In this document: piece after piece, positions 22,971 through 31,532 of the stretch
Numbering within the stretch: position 1 is the stretch's first letter
How the letters are laid out: the number at the start of each line of letters is the position of its first letter
Program-made: the position numbers and the translations under genes
Assembly: GCA_016876035.1 (NCBI GenBank)
Contig: VGOE01000018.1
Coordinates: 1 to 39,566 of the forward strand
Length of the DNA stretch: 39,566 nt
Direction: 5' to 3'
DNA from: Chloroflexota bacterium
Lineage (GTDB): Bacteria; Chloroflexota; Dehalococcoidia; UBA2247; RBG-13-53-26
The notes under the pieces: generated by a model
Seen by the model: the letters and a program-made list of their open reading frames with translations, nothing else
Told to the model about the DNA's origin: nothing
Databases searched by the model: none

Positions 22971-24178
22971 ATGACACGCAAGGTTAAGATGTCTGCTATC
23001 TGTCTTTTGGTCTTAGTCCTGCTGGTGCCACTTTCCTTGGGTTGCGGGGGCAAAGATGGGAGGGGGTAACTATCACTATAGGCCAGATCACGGATTTTAC
23101 AGGCCCAAGCGCGGCTGCGTGTATCCCCATGCACCAGGCCATTCAGGATTTGGTCAAGTACTACAATGACGAGGAACTGATACCAGGGGCCAAACTGCGG
23201 CTAGTCAGCTATGACACTCGTACCGATCCTTCCAGGTACACGCTTGCCTATGACTGGTGCAAGGAGCGTGGGGCGACCATCATGCTCGCGATGGTCACGG
23301 GGTCCGCGCAGACGATAAGACCCTTTGCGGAGAGAGACGAGATTCCAGTAGCTACCCCCTCATACGACGAGCCCGCAGTAGAGCCTCCGGGATGGGTATT
23401 CGCCTTCTGCGCCGCTTTCAAGCCTCAGGTGAAAACCCTCCTGAAATGGCTCAACGAAAACCACTGGGACTATAAGCAGGGAAGCCCTAAGCTTGGGCAT
23501 TACGATTGGGAGATGCCCATAGCACTGGATACGAAGGACGGAATAAGGGAGTATTGCCAGGATCATCCGGATCAGTTTGACTATGTTGGCAGTTTCATAG
23601 CCCCTATGGGCTCAATGAGCGCTGCTGGTGAGGCGGGGAAGCTGAAAGACTGCGACTATGTCTGGGGGACCATGTTCGGGGGGGCCGTTATTATGAAATC
23701 CTTCTCCGACAGGGGGTATCACACCCAGTTTATCGCCGACTCCGGTAGCTTCGGCTTCTACAAGTTCATGGTGAACCGCGTTGGCTGGGAGACTCTTGAT
23801 GGATACATCACCACCATGACAGCCCCCTGGTTTGACGAAGATAATGCAGCAGTGGCCTTCATCAAAGAAGTCATTAGCAGGTACCGCCCTGGGAAAACTC
23901 CTGAAGATATGGACGGGGCTTACCATGGCTCGTTCTTACTGATGTATTCTATGTTTGAGGTCCTGCGGCAGGCAGTGGAAAAGGTTGGAGCCGAGGATTT
24001 TGATGGCCAGGCCTTCTGCGACGCCGCAGTGAAGTATAGCCTACAAATGGAGGGTTTCCCGCAGTGCTATTTCACTGACACTGTGCGGTATCTGGTACAT
24101 CAGTGCGCCATATATAGATGGAGCGCCGAGGCTCAGGGACTGGTTAAGCTCACCGATTGGCTGCCTTTTGGCGAGTGA
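22971..24178 (+). CDS. Branched-chain-type ABC transporter substrate-binding lipoprotein, frameshifted in the signal region
   Basis: Periplasmic-binding-protein type 1 (LivJ/Leu-Ile-Val-BP class). The mature part reads ITIGQITDFTGP, the usual first strand, then KLRLVSYDTRTDPS and GATIMLAMVTGSAQTI...EIPVATPSYDEP. From the ATG at 22971 (good GGAGGG site) the frame encodes a lipoprotein signal MTRKVKMSAICLLVLVLLVP ending LSLGC, then stops at TAA 23067-23069. The mature domain continues in another frame. Adding one G to the GGGGG run at 23062-23066 would join them as GKDGRGVTITIGQ. This is either an assembly/sequencing slip or a recent inactivation. No permease or ATPase genes are nearby, so it is an orphan binding protein, possibly sensing or importing the aromatic/acyl substrate of the cluster. 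Confidence 0.8.
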
Positions 24179-24308
24179 AACGTGCCGCACTCAAGACAGT
24201 GTTTTCTTAAATGGCAAAACCGGGTGGAATTCTGCTGTGCCAGACGAGGCACGCTGTCGGGACGATAGCACCCCGGGAAGAAGAGATAACAGAAGGAGGT
24301 TTGGCAAC

Positions 24309-24902
24309 ATGTCTTCGAAGAAGTCCAAGGAACGGAATGATTATAGTGGTCCGATACAGGACAGGGTGCCGCTGGAGGAATTCTCAAAAGAGTTCTTGTT
24401 GAAGCTGATGAGGCTATGGGGAGAACTGTGGGAAGCCTTCACGGCTGAGGTGACCAGGATAGGAGCGGAAATGGAAGGAGTCGGGCCAGTCAAGGCCGGG
24501 GAGATGGTAGCCAGAGCTATGGAGACCGTAACCCCTCCGATATTTGCAAGGGTGGCCCAGTTGGCCAAGGTTGATGTGAACACTGTTGAGGGCCGGATGA
24601 AGGCCGGTGGTCTGTGTATGGACAATATGTACGACCACTATCCAGGTCACTATGAAGTAAAGAGTGACAAGGAGGTCATATTGACCTACAGCCGATGCCA
24701 CGTCATGGATAAGAAGACGGTAGGTGACGACATCAACGTTTTGCGCTATGTCTGTCAGTACGTGGAACCTAGATTTGCGATGGCTTATCTGAACTATCCT
24801 GGCGTTCGCAAGATAAACGTGACTATGCTCAAGATACCTGACAGTCTGACACCAAAGCCTGGGGAACCTGTCTGCATTTGGAGGTTTGCATTCGAGGAAT
24901 AG
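24309..24902 (+). CDS. Unknown cytosolic protein
   Basis: 197-aa protein. The ATG at 24309 is chosen because GAAGGAGG lies 8-9 nt upstream; a longer open frame from 24168 has no ribosome site. The N-terminal half is helical (EFLLKLMRLWGELWEAFTAEV). The C-terminal half has strands with three spaced Cys (GGLCMDNMYDHYPGHYEV, YSRCHVMD, LRYVCQYVEP). It is faintly reminiscent of V4R-like or aminothiazoline-carboxylate-hydrolase-like small domains, but I cannot assign it. It lies between the binding-protein and racemase-like genes on the same strand. Confidence 0.65.
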   Translation: MSSKKSKERNDYSGPIQDRVPLEEFSKEFLLKLMRLWGELWEAFTAEVTRIGAEMEGVGPVKAGEMVARAMETVTPPIFARVAQLAKVDVNTVEGRMKAGGLCMDNMYDHYPGHYEVKSDKEVILTYSRCHVMDKKTVGDDINVLRYVCQYVEPRFAMAYLNYPGVRKINVTMLKIPDSLTPKPGEPVCIWRFAFEE

Positions 24903-24986
24903 GCTACCTCAAAGCACATTGAGATCGCGACCATTCGTTTTCACAGAAAATATTGATCGCGAAGAAAGACAGCCGGAGGTGAACAG

Positions 24987-25799
24987 GTGAAAAAGACAAA
25001 CACGAAAATATTGTGGCAGGGCATCTGGACACGCGAGACACCATTCTTTGATGCTGCCCCTATATGGCAAGGGCATATCGAGTTGTTCAAGAGAATAGCC
25101 CGAACAGACACAAGGATTGAGATGAGGTACCCTAAGAGGTCTACCTACTTCACAAGCCACTCTTACCTGGAACTCCTGAACAACGCCGAAGTGGTCAAGG
25201 GAATAATCGAGGGTGAGAAGGAGGGGTTTGATGTTGCGGTGATAGGCTGCGGCAATGACCCTGGATTGCATGAAGCTCGTGAAGCAGTGAGCATACCCGT
25301 GGTGGGGATAACAGAGTCCGCCATGCACCTGGCTTGCCTCCTGGGAGCCAGGTTCGCCACGATAGGCACAGACCGGAAATCCATCCCACTGGTGGAGCGT
25401 AACATCAAGCTATACGGCCTGGAAGGCAGGGCAATAGCTAGGCCAGCGCGGTCATGCGAAGACTACAATACCGAGATTCCGAGATGGTTTGCGTCAGTCG
25501 ACTTCACAAGGCAAAATGTTATCCCTGCTTTCGAAAGGGTAGCTAAGGAGTGCATCGATGATGGCGCAGAGGTAATTGTCACCGCCTGTGGTGCCTTCGC
25601 TGCCTTGACTTTAGCGGGGTACAACAAAGTGACGGGTACGGAAGTTCCGGTGATCGAAAATGTGGCCATCGGTGTTAAGATGGCCGAACTACTGTCAGAC
25701 ATCAGGAAGACCTTGGGCATCTCCACAAGTAAGCAACTTACCTATCAGTCGCTTCTTCCAGCGGAGATGATTGAAGATATAGCAAAACCATTCTTCTAG
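24987..25799 (+). CDS. Asp/Glu/hydantoin racemase-family protein
   Basis: 270-aa protein of the two-Cys aspartate/glutamate racemase superfamily. The two catalytic-type Cys are Cys88 (VAVIGCGNDPGLHEA) and Cys201 (IVTACGAFAAL). The linking motif IPVVGITESAMHLACLLG is typical of hydantoin-racemase and maleate-isomerase-like members. These enzymes abstract an alpha proton with one Cys and return it with the other. The substrate could be an amino acid, hydantoin or 2-substituted acid. The ribosome site is GGAGGTG. It precedes the two HgdB/BcrB-like genes after a 366-nt gap. Confidence 0.82.
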   Translation: MKKTNTKILWQGIWTRETPFFDAAPIWQGHIELFKRIARTDTRIEMRYPKRSTYFTSHSYLELLNNAEVVKGIIEGEKEGFDVAVIGCGNDPGLHEAREAVSIPVVGITESAMHLACLLGARFATIGTDRKSIPLVERNIKLYGLEGRAIARPARSCEDYNTEIPRWFASVDFTRQNVIPAFERVAKECIDDGAEVIVTACGAFAALTLAGYNKVTGTEVPVIENVAIGVKMAELLSDIRKTLGISTSKQLTYQSLLPAEMIEDIAKPFF

Positions 25800-26165
25800 C
25801 GAGGGACAAGACAGACTGTCGCCTAACATGCCGAACACGGTCAAGTTGACAAAGGATGCAATCTGTTCAAGAATGTAATTACAGCGTGTCACTAAAGGAG
25901 GGTACATTAGCAAGCCGGAGCATGTAAATACTTCATGAAGTTGTGGAAAACTACATCGCCGCTCACAGGTCTTTCGATGTACCTTTGCTCGAGGATAGAG
26001 CTAGCCGAACTGTTTGACACCAGGACAGGCATGCCTGCCAGCAAGATCGGTACAAAGCGGCTGGGAGGACGGCCTCAGCCGTGGGACACCAGTGACTACC
26101 TAGCTATCTCCTCATTGCGAGCCAACTCAGCTTAGAAAGAGAGTGCCTTAAAGGGGGAAAATAAA
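25800..26165. other. Intergenic region with one doubtful small ORF
   Basis: About 366 bp between the racemase-like gene and the acyl-CoA reductase/dehydratase-like genes. A 66-codon ORF (25935-26135, MKLWKTTSPL...) has AAGGAGG some 37 nt upstream, too far to serve it, and its product is not recognised. It could be a remnant or a leader peptide. No terminator or strong promoter is clear. Confidence 0.4.
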
Positions 26166-27311
26166 GTGCAAACAAGCATAAAGTCCAGGGCGTTAAAAGA
26201 GTTTGCCGAAGCGACTGCCACCCTCGCCAATCCAGCAGTGGAGGAATGGAAGAGACAGGGGGGAAAGGTGGTGGGATACTTCTGCTCCTATTTCCCAGAG
26301 GAGATTGCCACCGCTGCTGGTTTCCTTCCCTTCCGGATGAGGGCCACAGGCAGCAAAGGGACGGAACTGGCAGACGCGTATCTGAGCAGTATTAACTGTA
26401 GTTTTACCCGTCATTGCTTTAACATGGGGCTGCTGGGCGAGTATGGATTCATTGATGGGGCTGTTTGTCTCAGCACTTGCGACCACGTCCGCCGTGTCTA
26501 CGATAACTGGAAATGGAAGGTAAATACTCCTTTCGTGCACATGATGAGCCTTCCCAAGAAGGTCGAGGAACCGCAGGTGGGTTGGTACCGGGACGAAATG
26601 GTAAACCTCAAGCAGGCCCTGGAGAAGCATTTCAGCGTCAAAATCACTGATGATCGTCTGTGGGAGGCAATAAGGCTCCACAACGAAACGCGACGTCTCC
26701 AGAGACAGCTCTATGAACTGAGAAAAAGGCAAAATCCGCCGATCACCGGCGCTGAAGCGCTATCGGTCATGGTAGCCGGTACTGCCATGCCCAAGCAGCA
26801 ATACAACCTATTGTTGAGAGAGCTACTGGATGAGATAAGCCAGCGGGAGGGCAATGCTGACTACAAGGCGAGACTGATGATATTGGGCGGCATCCTTGAT
26901 GACCCAGGCTACATTGAGGTAATCGAGGAACAGGGTGGCCTGGTGGTCACCGACATGCTGTGCTTTGGCACCAAAATCATGTGGAAGGATGTCCCCGAGG
27001 GGACAGGCGATCCTCTGGCAGCCCTGGCGCAGTACTATATCGCAGAACGCCCTTCCTGCCCGCGAATGTTTGGGGATTATCCCCGAAGGGCTGACTTCGT
27101 CAGGGATATGGTTCGAGAGTTCAAGGTGGACGGAATTATTGGCGAGCGGCTAATCTTTTGCGATCTGTGGGCGCTTGAGCATTACCTGCAGGCCAAGGAG
27201 TCCAAGGCTGGAGGTGTTCCTTATCTAATATTAGATAGGGAGTATCTTCTGGCAGGCATCGGCCAGTTAAGGACAAGGGTCCAGGCATTCCTGGAAACAA
27301 TAAGGAGGTAG
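26166..27311 (+). CDS. HgdB/BcrC-like subunit of 2-hydroxyacyl-CoA dehydratase / benzoyl-CoA reductase family
   Basis: 381-aa member of the 2-hydroxyglutaryl-CoA dehydratase D-component family, which also holds ATP-dependent benzoyl-CoA reductase subunits BcrB/BcrC. Typical features are GGKVVGYFCSYFPEEIATAA, with a Cys before PEE (Cys40), then Cys78, Cys84, Cys101 and Cys105 (CLSTCDHVRRVYDNW). Candidate [4Fe-4S] ligands are among these, and MLCFG is in the C-terminal half. It would pair with the next gene (27315, 3-nt gap) and take electrons from the activator at 28667. GTG start at 26166 has AAAGGGGG upstream. Dehydratase and reductase members cannot be told apart by motif alone. Confidence 0.85.
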   Translation: MQTSIKSRALKEFAEATATLANPAVEEWKRQGGKVVGYFCSYFPEEIATAAGFLPFRMRATGSKGTELADAYLSSINCSFTRHCFNMGLLGEYGFIDGAVCLSTCDHVRRVYDNWKWKVNTPFVHMMSLPKKVEEPQVGWYRDEMVNLKQALEKHFSVKITDDRLWEAIRLHNETRRLQRQLYELRKRQNPPITGAEALSVMVAGTAMPKQQYNLLLRELLDEISQREGNADYKARLMILGGILDDPGYIEVIEEQGGLVVTDMLCFGTKIMWKDVPEGTGDPLAALAQYYIAERPSCPRMFGDYPRRADFVRDMVREFKVDGIIGERLIFCDLWALEHYLQAKESKAGGVPYLILDREYLLAGIGQLRTRVQAFLETIRR

Positions 27312-27314
27312 ACC

Positions 27315-28613
27315 ATGCAGCAGCAGACGTTGCAGGAAAAGCGGCTGGAGAAGCTCCTAAGAGAGCGCGAGATAATCGAGTTGATGGTAAAGGCTTTCAC
27401 GCAGTCTCCAACAGAGGATGACAAGCTGAATACCGATCTGGCCAAAGTGACCCTGGAGCACCACGACAGAATCATAAGGTGTGTTAAGGAGGGTAAGCCC
27501 TTCATCTACAGCTACTACGCCTGCGCGCCAGAGATATACGCCGCTATGGATCTGCCCTGGTACAGCTTTCTGGAGCTCCCGTTCACAGGGGCTCTTTTGC
27601 CCACGCTGCAAGAGGACATCGACGGAAGCGACAAGTTGTTCGCAAACGATCTGTGTACTATCATTAGGGTGGCCGCATATTATATAGAGGCAGATCTTGT
27701 TCCAGTGCCAAATGCGATTGTCGGCCTGATTCACCCCTGCGACGGTACAACGATACTTCACCAGTTAATAGCGTCAAACGAAAACTGGCGCAATGTTCCG
27801 ATGTTCGCCGCTGACCCACCCTACTGGGACGATGAGCGAAGTATTGACTACTATGCTGGGGAACTTAGGCGGATGGTGTCCTTCCTCGAAGAGCATACCG
27901 GGCACAGAATGGACATGGACAGGCTTCGAGAGGTGATAAAGGAAGGCAACAAGCAATTCGAGCTCTGGATGGAGTACAACGAGCTCAGAAGGGCAGTGCC
28001 CTGTCCCCACGGCTATGGCATCGGAATGCAGATGTCCGGCGTGGCTCAGGGATATTATGTCGGTGACCCCAGAGGCACCGCTTGGCTCAGGGACCTCATT
28101 GCTGATGCCGAGAAGTTGGTGCGAGAGAAGAGGGGTAAGGCTCCAAAGGAGAGGATCAGATTATTCTGGTTTGACGTTGTGTCTCTGGAGTTGAGCTTTG
28201 AGCTCTTTCCCTGGTTAGAGCAGGAGTGGGGAGCGGTCATCGTGATGGACATGTTCGGCTACTGCCCATACACGCTGATTGATACCTCTAATGAGGATGC
28301 CATGTTCCGAGGTTTGGCGAAGAGAGCTTTGTTTGATGAGCCAATGATCAGGCAGGCTCGGGGTGTGGCTGAGAACTTCCTGGCTGATATCAGGCGCGTA
28401 ATCAAAGACTACAAAATAGACTGCGTCGTTTGGCCGGGCCACATGGGGCATAAGGATGGGTCGGCCAGCGTTGGCTTGATGAGGGAAACATGCCGCGAGC
28501 TCGGCGTTCCCTTTCTGCATATCGGGATGGACCTCTTCAACAAGAGGTATACCTCGGTAGATGAGATTAAGAACAAGCTATCCCAGTTCTTCACGGCGAT
28601 GGGACTGGGTTAG
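27315..28613 (+). CDS. HgdA/BcrB-like subunit of 2-hydroxyacyl-CoA dehydratase / benzoyl-CoA reductase family
   Basis: 432-aa companion of the 26166 protein. Family features are KPFIYSYYACAPEIYAAMDL (Cys70), NDLCTIIR (Cys114), GLIHPCDGTTILH (Cys142), and a C-terminal CVVWPGHMGHKDGSASVGLM segment. A cluster binding set of three Cys (70, 114, 142) suits this family. The enzyme uses ATP-driven single-electron transfer from the BadF-type activator to reduce an aromatic or 2-hydroxyacyl-CoA thioester. The two subunits are encoded back to back with the activator 53 nt downstream, as in known bcr, bzd and hgd operons. Confidence 0.85.
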   Translation: MQQQTLQEKRLEKLLREREIIELMVKAFTQSPTEDDKLNTDLAKVTLEHHDRIIRCVKEGKPFIYSYYACAPEIYAAMDLPWYSFLELPFTGALLPTLQEDIDGSDKLFANDLCTIIRVAAYYIEADLVPVPNAIVGLIHPCDGTTILHQLIASNENWRNVPMFAADPPYWDDERSIDYYAGELRRMVSFLEEHTGHRMDMDRLREVIKEGNKQFELWMEYNELRRAVPCPHGYGIGMQMSGVAQGYYVGDPRGTAWLRDLIADAEKLVREKRGKAPKERIRLFWFDVVSLELSFELFPWLEQEWGAVIVMDMFGYCPYTLIDTSNEDAMFRGLAKRALFDEPMIRQARGVAENFLADIRRVIKDYKIDCVVWPGHMGHKDGSASVGLMRETCRELGVPFLHIGMDLFNKRYTSVDEIKNKLSQFFTAMGLG

Positions 28614-28666
28614 GGGAGTCTATTGGGATGCATCATCGGGGTGAGAATTAAATGCAAGGAGACGGC

Positions 28667-29455
28667 ATGATCGTTGGAGGCTGCGACATCGGCTCTGCCA
28701 CCGGCAAGGCAGTAATCATGAATAATGGAACAATCGTGTCCTACACTATTATCCCTTCCACCACCAAGCCTGAGTTGACGGCACGCATGGCCATGGATGC
28801 AGCCATCGAAAAAGCTGGCCTATCGTCGTTAGGGAACTTGGGCTACATTGTGGGCACCGGGTACGGCAGGCTCAAAGTTCCTTTCGCTAACGAGAACATC
28901 TCGGAAATAACCTGCCATGCACGAGGCGCCCAATGGCTTTGTCCCACAGTGAGAACAGTGATCGACATCGGCGGCCAGGACTGCAAGGTGACGTCAATCA
29001 GCGACAGCGGCAAGGTCCTGGAATTTGTTATGAATGACCGATGCGCTGCCGGGACAGGGAGGTTTTTCGAGGCTATGGCCAGGGTGCTGAGCTGTGGCCT
29101 TGAAGGGCTGTCAACGCTGTCTCTCCAGGGAAAGAACCCGGCCGTTATCAGCAGCCAGTGCAGCGTCTTTGCCGAGTCCGAAGTCATAACCCTCGTCAAC
29201 GAAGGCGTTGATCTAGCCGACATTGTGGCCGGTCTCCACAACTCGGTAGCCGGCAGGTTGAATTCCATGGTAGGAAAGGTGGGGTTGGTAGAAGACGTGG
29301 CTATCACCGGTGGGTGTGCCAAGAACGAGGGCCTGGTCAAGGCGCTGGAAGCCAAATTGCGCGTCAAGGTAAAGAGGCTACCGGAGGATCCTCAGATTGT
29401 GGGGGCGCTGGGAGCGGCGCTCATAGCCAGGGAGAAACTCGATAAGAAATCGTGA
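28667..29455 (+). CDS. BadF/BcrA/HgdC-type ATPase activator
   Basis: 262-aa ASKHA-fold ATPase. The phosphate-1 motif GGCDIGSATGKAVI is at residues 4-17. The second motif DIGGQDCKV is near 100-108. Cys126 (MNDRCAAGTGRF) and Cys165 (SSQCSVFAESE) are the ligands of the [4Fe-4S] cluster that bridges the homodimer. AITGGCAKNEG is the adenosine motif. It hydrolyses two ATP per electron to reduce the partner at 26166/27315. I prefer the ATG at 28667, with AAGGAG 5 nt upstream, over the ATG at 28652. A single subunit suggests the homodimeric HgdC-like form and not the BcrAD heterodimer. Confidence 0.87.
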   Translation: MIVGGCDIGSATGKAVIMNNGTIVSYTIIPSTTKPELTARMAMDAAIEKAGLSSLGNLGYIVGTGYGRLKVPFANENISEITCHARGAQWLCPTVRTVIDIGGQDCKVTSISDSGKVLEFVMNDRCAAGTGRFFEAMARVLSCGLEGLSTLSLQGKNPAVISSQCSVFAESEVITLVNEGVDLADIVAGLHNSVAGRLNSMVGKVGLVEDVAITGGCAKNEGLVKALEAKLRVKVKRLPEDPQIVGALGAALIAREKLDKKS

Positions 29456-29738
29456 ATTCAATTCCCGTCATTGAACAGGTCATGCCACAGCCGTAAGCCT
29501 ACAGGAATAGAGGCTGAATCTATTGTAGAGCTGCCTCTGTCATTACTGCGAAAGCAGAAATCCAGAAGATATATACGGTGGATTCCGTGTCAAGTGCCCA
29601 ATGGGATGCTGTAGGGTGATTGCCAAGACCAAGACACTACACTGGCTTTGGCCGCCCTTCACTTCTGGCGCGAAATCGGCGAGTGGCCGGATCGTCTGTT
29701 CAGAATAGAAGGCCGAACCTGCCAAGAGAAGGCTGATC

Positions 29739-30527
29739 ATGTCAATCTTTGACGCATATGTCACAAAAATGGCTGAATACCTAGAGGAGATGAAAACGGG
29801 GGGAAGACGCATCAAAGAAGCCAGCCACCGGACAGAAGTCAGCCAGCTATTGGAGGGACTGCCGATTCGGGTTGGCCCAGAAGCGAGTCCCGGGATAATA
29901 CTCCGCGGCGATACCTTCATCGAACTGGGGAACCCGGAGGCAGGCTCTGCCGCCTTCGTTCTATGGACGGATAACCCTTCCTTGATCAGAGATGGCCGTA
30001 TTACCCTCATTGGACCTGACATCCAGGAATCTCCTGGGGCCAGCTTGCCCTTCGGTCAGGTTTTGTTGGTAGCTGGAGAGGGCCTAGGTGAGGCAGAGCA
30101 CCAGGTGCTGGAACAAAGCCAGTACGTGGCCGATCAAATAGAAGGGTACATGATTCGGAGCTCATCTCAGCACATGTGGAGCCGGGTGAGCAAGGACGCC
30201 GCGGCCAAGGGCTTCTCCTTTGAGACACTGGGAAGAGCGCTAATGGCCATCTTCAAGACGGGCGTGCCCAAAGTGCAAGCCGTGGAGGTCGTCTTTGTAA
30301 CCTCAAGTAAAGAGGACGTGCAGCGTCTGGACAGCATTGCCGTGCAGATCCGTAAAATAGCTAAGGACATTGTCGCCAAGGTCTGGAAAGCCAAAGGCTT
30401 TGACATCATGGAGTGCACCTTCGGTTGGGATTGTTCCTCCTGCCCTGACCAGCCTGTATGCGATGATATCAGGGAAATTATCACCGTACGGAAGCAGAAG
30501 GCTAAGAAAGCGGAAGAGGCTGCTTAG
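29739..30527 (+). CDS. ACS-domain protein without A-cluster (CdhC N-terminal-like)
   Basis: 262-aa protein similar to the N-terminal domain of the two CdhC proteins in this window. TLIGPDIQESPGASLPFG aligns with LIGPDIPEVKPGTSLPGG. DQIEGYMIRSSSQHMWSRVS aligns with QGIEGFMLFGSPDGLWIRIN. KVQAVEVVFVT aligns with QVDAVAFFWAV. It then ends before the A-cluster region and instead has a compact Cys set (Cys226, 232, 235, 241; CTFGWDC..C.....C). It therefore cannot do ACS chemistry by itself. The second cooC follows 72 nt downstream. It may be an assembly scaffold, a regulatory subunit or an electron carrier. Some genomes annotate such proteins as CODH beta-subunit family. Confidence 0.75.
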   Translation: MSIFDAYVTKMAEYLEEMKTGGRRIKEASHRTEVSQLLEGLPIRVGPEASPGIILRGDTFIELGNPEAGSAAFVLWTDNPSLIRDGRITLIGPDIQESPGASLPFGQVLLVAGEGLGEAEHQVLEQSQYVADQIEGYMIRSSSQHMWSRVSKDAAAKGFSFETLGRALMAIFKTGVPKVQAVEVVFVTSSKEDVQRLDSIAVQIRKIAKDIVAKVWKAKGFDIMECTFGWDCSSCPDQPVCDDIREIITVRKQKAKKAEEAA

Positions 30528-30602
30528 ACATGATTGGCAGGCGCTGCCGTAGTGGTAGGGCTGCCACATGAAGCAGCTTGAATCTACAGGTTGTGAGTAG
30601 TG

Positions 30603-31400
30603 ATGTCGCAATCTCCTATCCTCAGTAAGCGGCTGGTGGCCGTGTGTGGCAAGGGGGGCACGGGTAAGACGGTATTCGCTGCCATGACCACCAGAGTCCT
30701 TCTGGAGAGCAAGAAAGCGGGTAAACTGCTGCTGATTGACGCCGACCCCGCCATGAACCTACCCAATGTCCTTGGCGTAAGCGTCAAACGGACCATGGGC
30801 CAGGTCCGGGAGGAGATAATCAACACCGCCAGAGGTGGCAGCAAAGCAGAAAAAGCCCAGCTAAGCGACACGCTCGACTATATGGTCCTGGAGGCTCTTA
30901 ATGAGATGGATGACTTCGCCCTGCTGGCCATGGGGCGCACTGAAACACTAGGTTGCTTCTGCCCGGTCAATGACCTTCTGCGCGGGGCCATAGAAACCCT
31001 CTCCCGCAGCTTCGATACCATCATCGTTGACGGAGAGGCCGGCCTGGAGCAACTAAACAGGCAAGTCATGCGCCGCGTGGATACCCTGGTCATCGTTAGC
31101 GACGCTACATCCAGAGGCCTGCGCACCGCAGCTCTGATAAAAGGGATGGTGCAGAACGACAGGGTGATACAATGTGAGAAAATGGGGCTGGTCTTCAACA
31201 GGGTGCAAGGCAGCGAGAAAATTTTGCAACAATTCGCCCAGGAGACCGGCTTGCCGGTTTTCGGCTACATCCCCTATGATGAGACAATCGCTTACCACGA
31301 TCTCCTGGGCAAACCATTGACTGGGGCCCCCACCTCACCCGCCCTGGCCTCAGTCCGCGAAATCGTCCAGGAACGCATCTTCAGCGAACGCTTCGGCTAG
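30603..31400 (+). CDS. cooC: CooC-like nickel-insertion ATPase (copy 2)
   Basis: 265-aa P-loop ATPase paralogous to the 2993 protein. Numbered from the GTG at 30600, the deviant Walker A is CGKGGTGKT (16-24), the switch is LIDADPAMN, and the CooC CxC pair is Cys119/121 (TLGCFCPVN). The in-frame ATG at 30603 is the more likely start. It differs substantially from copy 1, so the two may serve different targets. It is next to the A-cluster-less ACS-domain protein, as copy 1 is next to the ChlI/ChlD-like pair. Confidence 0.87.
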   Translation: MSQSPILSKRLVAVCGKGGTGKTVFAAMTTRVLLESKKAGKLLLIDADPAMNLPNVLGVSVKRTMGQVREEIINTARGGSKAEKAQLSDTLDYMVLEALNEMDDFALLAMGRTETLGCFCPVNDLLRGAIETLSRSFDTIIVDGEAGLEQLNRQVMRRVDTLVIVSDATSRGLRTAALIKGMVQNDRVIQCEKMGLVFNRVQGSEKILQQFAQETGLPVFGYIPYDETIAYHDLLGKPLTGAPTSPALASVREIVQERIFSERFG

Positions 31401-31532
31401 CGAACCAGTAACTCGTTCGCCCGAGAGATATAACGCCGATGAGGAAGTCTCAAGACGGGAATCCGAAGTAAGTGGGGCATTACCACTCTTTGGAACTCTT
31501 TCTATGTAATTCTTAGAACAAAAGGAGGCGCC

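Noticed and set aside
25935-26135. 66-codon ORF upstream of the HgdB/BcrC-like gene
   Set aside because: No ribosome site at proper distance and no recognisable product. Kept only as a note in the intergenic entry.
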